NCBI RefSeq assembly: GCF_004208415.1 | Contig: NZ_CP035758.1 | Span: 7,006,001 to 7,070,000 of the forward strand | Length of the DNA: 64,000 nt | Direction of reading: 5' to 3' | DNA from: Ktedonosporobacter rubrisoli | Lineage (GTDB): Bacteria; Chloroflexota; Ktedonobacteria; Ktedonobacterales; Ktedonobacteraceae | Shown: in pieces, positions 62,449 through 64,000 of the stretch | Layout of the letters: every line of letters begins with the position of its first letter | Position numbering within the stretch: position 1 is the first letter of the stretch | Position numbers and translations under genes: made by a program | Notes under the pieces: model-generated | Told to the model about the DNA's origin: nothing | The model's database searches: none | Seen by the model: the letters and a program-made list of their open reading frames with translations, nothing else

Positions 62449-63171
62449 CTAGCGCTTCGTAATTGACACGCCCATCGCTTTAAGGATGCTGAGAACTTCA
62501 AAACGATACAAAGCCTCTGGCTCCTTGATGATCTGGAAACGCTCGCCGATCTCTAGCATGATCAGGCCATGTAAACGGCTCCAAATGAGAAACATTGTAT
62601 GCAGCAGTTCCACCGGTAGATCGCTCAGATCCATAGCGCTCTGCAAGGCTATACGGCTATCCTCTAATAGGGCCTCTATCTCGGCCGGAATCGGCTGATA
62701 CTCAGGCAATGGCTGTAGGAAGCCTTGTCGCCAGGCAGCAAAGAGCACAGATCCGAGTAACGCTGGAACCTGTAAGGAAGCCTCTTGAGTGATCCGTTGC
62801 ACAACATGCTGCTCTGGAATAGCAGCCCCAAAGATCAAGGCGAAATCCACAGGATGCGCAATGGCCCACTGACGATAGGCCAGGAGCATCGAGAGGAGGC
62901 GTTCCCCATAGGCATCTGCTGGCACTTCAGCGCTTGCTTTCTGGATGCTTTGGGCAAAATCGTTATAGGCATCGATGATGAGTTCGCTGATCAGGGCATC
63001 GCGATTCTCAAAATAGCGATAGATAGCCTGTGGAGTAAAGCCCATCTGTTTAGCAATGGAACGCAAGGTTAGTGCGCTAATTCCTTGCGCTGTAATCTGT
63101 TGATGAGCGACTTGCTTGATCTCCAAACTAACAGCAGCCCGCAAGCGCTCACGTCTCGATGTTTCCATCAT
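62449..63171 (-). CDS. TetR family transcriptional regulator
   Basis: This 240-residue protein has an N-terminal TetR helix-turn-helix (ALTLRSIAKQMGFTPQAIYR, then YFENRDALI) and a helical ligand-binding domain of the type seen in WHG-containing TetR proteins. Its own promoter carries operator-like repeats. The SDR gene follows after 51 nt on the same strand and is the obvious target. A second ATG directly after the first is an equally good start. Confidence 0.93.
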   Translation of the reverse strand: MMETSRRERLRAAVSLEIKQVAHQQITAQGISALTLRSIAKQMGFTPQAIYRYFENRDALISELIIDAYNDFAQSIQKASAEVPADAYGERLLSMLLAYRQWAIAHPVDFALIFGAAIPEQHVVQRITQEASLQVPALLGSVLFAAWRQGFLQPLPEYQPIPAEIEALLEDSRIALQSAMDLSDLPVELLHTMFLIWSRLHGLIMLEIGERFQIIKEPEALYRFEVLSILKAMGVSITKR

Positions 63172-63199
63172 CTTTCCTTGTATTGTTCCGTATCGATTC

Positions 63200-63254
63200 A
63201 GTTACCCTGCGTAACTATAGTGAATATAGTAAACTAACTTCGCAGGCATGTCAA
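63200..63254 (-). promoter_or_regulatory. tetR promoter with operator-like repeats
   Basis: On the minus strand TTGACA (63254-63249) and TACTAT (63231-63226) are 17 nt apart. ACTATA-N5-TATAGT (63214-63230) overlaps the -10 box, and AGTTAC-N5-GTAACT (63200-63216) follows it. Both are perfect inverted repeats and suit TetR autoregulation. Confidence 0.75.
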
Positions 63255-63424
63255 GGGCTACCCGCCTGTTTGTTCACCTTGGATCTACACCTGCAATATC
63301 TTCTGCTCTTCCCTTTCTAATGTTTTGTCAAGCAGAGATCGACCGGTGCCCCACCTGCGACGTCACGCGAACCTTGACAGACCACTGCTAGGAAAGTCGG
63401 AGCCTGCAGGCGTCCCAGCAGCGA

Positions 63425-63480
63425 CAAGTGTGCGCAAACACACTTGCCCTGCCAGAAACTTGCTCTGACAGGGCTATTTG
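63425..63480. terminator. Double hairpin upstream of tetR
   Basis: CAAGTGTG (63425-63432) pairs with CACACTTG (63439-63446). GCCCTGCCAG (63446-63455) pairs with CTGACAGGGC (63465-63474), then TATTTG. It may end the kinase transcript arriving from the right, although the better T-run is on the plus strand. Confidence 0.55.
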
Positions 63481-63499
63481 CTACTCTAAGCCTTTGTGA

Positions 63500-64000
63500 T
63501 TAGATGCGCATGTTCGCCAGCAGTTCGGCGCAGGCTAGCGCTTCTCTATCCCCTTCGTGCAGCTCGCCAAAGTCTTCTATGCCCCACCACGCGGAGAGGA
63601 CGGCTTGCGCTATGCCCCAATCGCGTATGCGTTCCCGCTCCATGCCCAGTTCAGCGGCTAACTGGTCAACGCGGCGCGCCATGCTTCGCCCGGGACGCCC
63701 AGAGGTAAATACGCGCGCCAACTTATTGCGCAACTGCGCTCCCGTTTCGTAGGCCGGCTCACCGACGAGACCTTTTGGGTCAATGGCTAGCCAGGGCTGG
63801 CGTGTGGCCGCCAGAATATTTTCGTGATGCAAGTCGCCATGCAGCAGAGCGGGTTCTGCCATCGAGGCGCTTAACTCGCGAAAGAGCGTTTCGGCCCTGC
63901 TCAATAAAGCTGGCTCGAAGGGACCGCTTCCACCAGAGAAACGCTTGCGAAGCCGCACGAAACCCTTTCCCCAATCCTGGACTGTAGGAAAATTGTGCGG
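63500..64000 (-). CDS. Streptomycin 6-kinase-like phosphotransferase, 5' end cut off
   Basis: The open frame runs off the right edge; 166 codons plus stop are visible. HGDLHHENIL carries the catalytic Asp and WLAIDPKGLVGEPAYE the metal-binding Asp, as in the APH(6)/hydroxyurea phosphotransferase family that phosphorylates streptomycin. Residues around VQDWGKGFVRLRKRF also match that family. Many environmental members are not shown to give resistance, so the substrate is open. A GTG at 63958 is not the true start, because similarity continues upstream of it. Confidence 0.85.
   Translation of the reverse strand, partial: PHNFPTVQDWGKGFVRLRKRFSGGSGPFEPALLSRAETLFRELSASMAEPALLHGDLHHENILAATRQPWLAIDPKGLVGEPAYETGAQLRNKLARVFTSGRPGRSMARRVDQLAAELGMERERIRDWGIAQAVLSAWWGIEDFGELHEGDREALACAELLANMRI

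Larger units (their letters stand above)
63172..63499. other. Intergenic region between tetR and the kinase gene
   Basis: These 328 bases contain the tetR promoter with operator repeats and a pair of hairpins, listed separately. Bases about 63260-63420 show no feature that I can support. Confidence 0.45.

Overview
The window looks like a chromosomal segment from a Chloroflexota bacterium, most probably of the class Ktedonobacteria. The grounds are a MalT-type LuxR regulator with an N-terminal domain that I associate with Ktedonobacteria, a large coiled-coil insertion in RpoC, the unbroken run rpoB-rpoC-str-S10-spc-alpha, a zinc-type S14, and moderate GC with strong Shine-Dalgarno sites. The lineage is inferred from recognised families only; no search was run. 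I saw no rRNA, complete tRNA, CRISPR array, insertion sequence or prophage.

Bases 1-27,000 are accessory and housekeeping genes. A heat-shock block (grpE, a short-zinc-finger dnaJ, hspR) is followed by a 1026-residue LuxR/MalT regulator, a membrane protein, and a membrane-anchored GH3 enzyme on the minus strand. Next come an Lrp regulator with threonine aldolase, an alcohol dehydrogenase with a long disordered tail, and a two-component system. A sugar-uptake block follows: a LacI repressor with three abutting operators, a family 5 binding protein, two permeases and a GH1 beta-glucosidase. Then come divergent fmdB/fmdA (formamidase), an Rrf2 regulator with a CheY-like protein and cysteine synthase, and a membrane protein.

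Bases 27,113-60,833 form one long transcription and translation locus, all on the plus strand. A consensus promoter and a leader of about 530 nt carrying an intrinsic terminator precede rpoB. Then follow rpoC, rpsL, rpsG, fusA, tuf, the S10 and spc genes, secY, adk, map, infA, rpmJ, rpsM, rpsK, rpsD, rpoA, rplQ, truA, rplM and rpsI, closed by a strong terminator. As given, rpoB is broken by a one-base frameshift at a run of six C. Several ribosomal proteins carry unusual additions: internal insertions in L3, L17 and L18, and low-complexity tails on S3, S5 and S17. The longer intergenic gaps hold strong inverted repeats, including a branched 127-nt element between rplO and secY.

Bases 60,834-64,000 hold a membrane protein, a minus-strand tetR-SDR operon with operator-like repeats over its promoter, and the 3' part of a streptomycin 6-kinase-like gene cut by the window edge. 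Near-identical hairpins lie at both ends of the membrane protein-SDR-TetR block.
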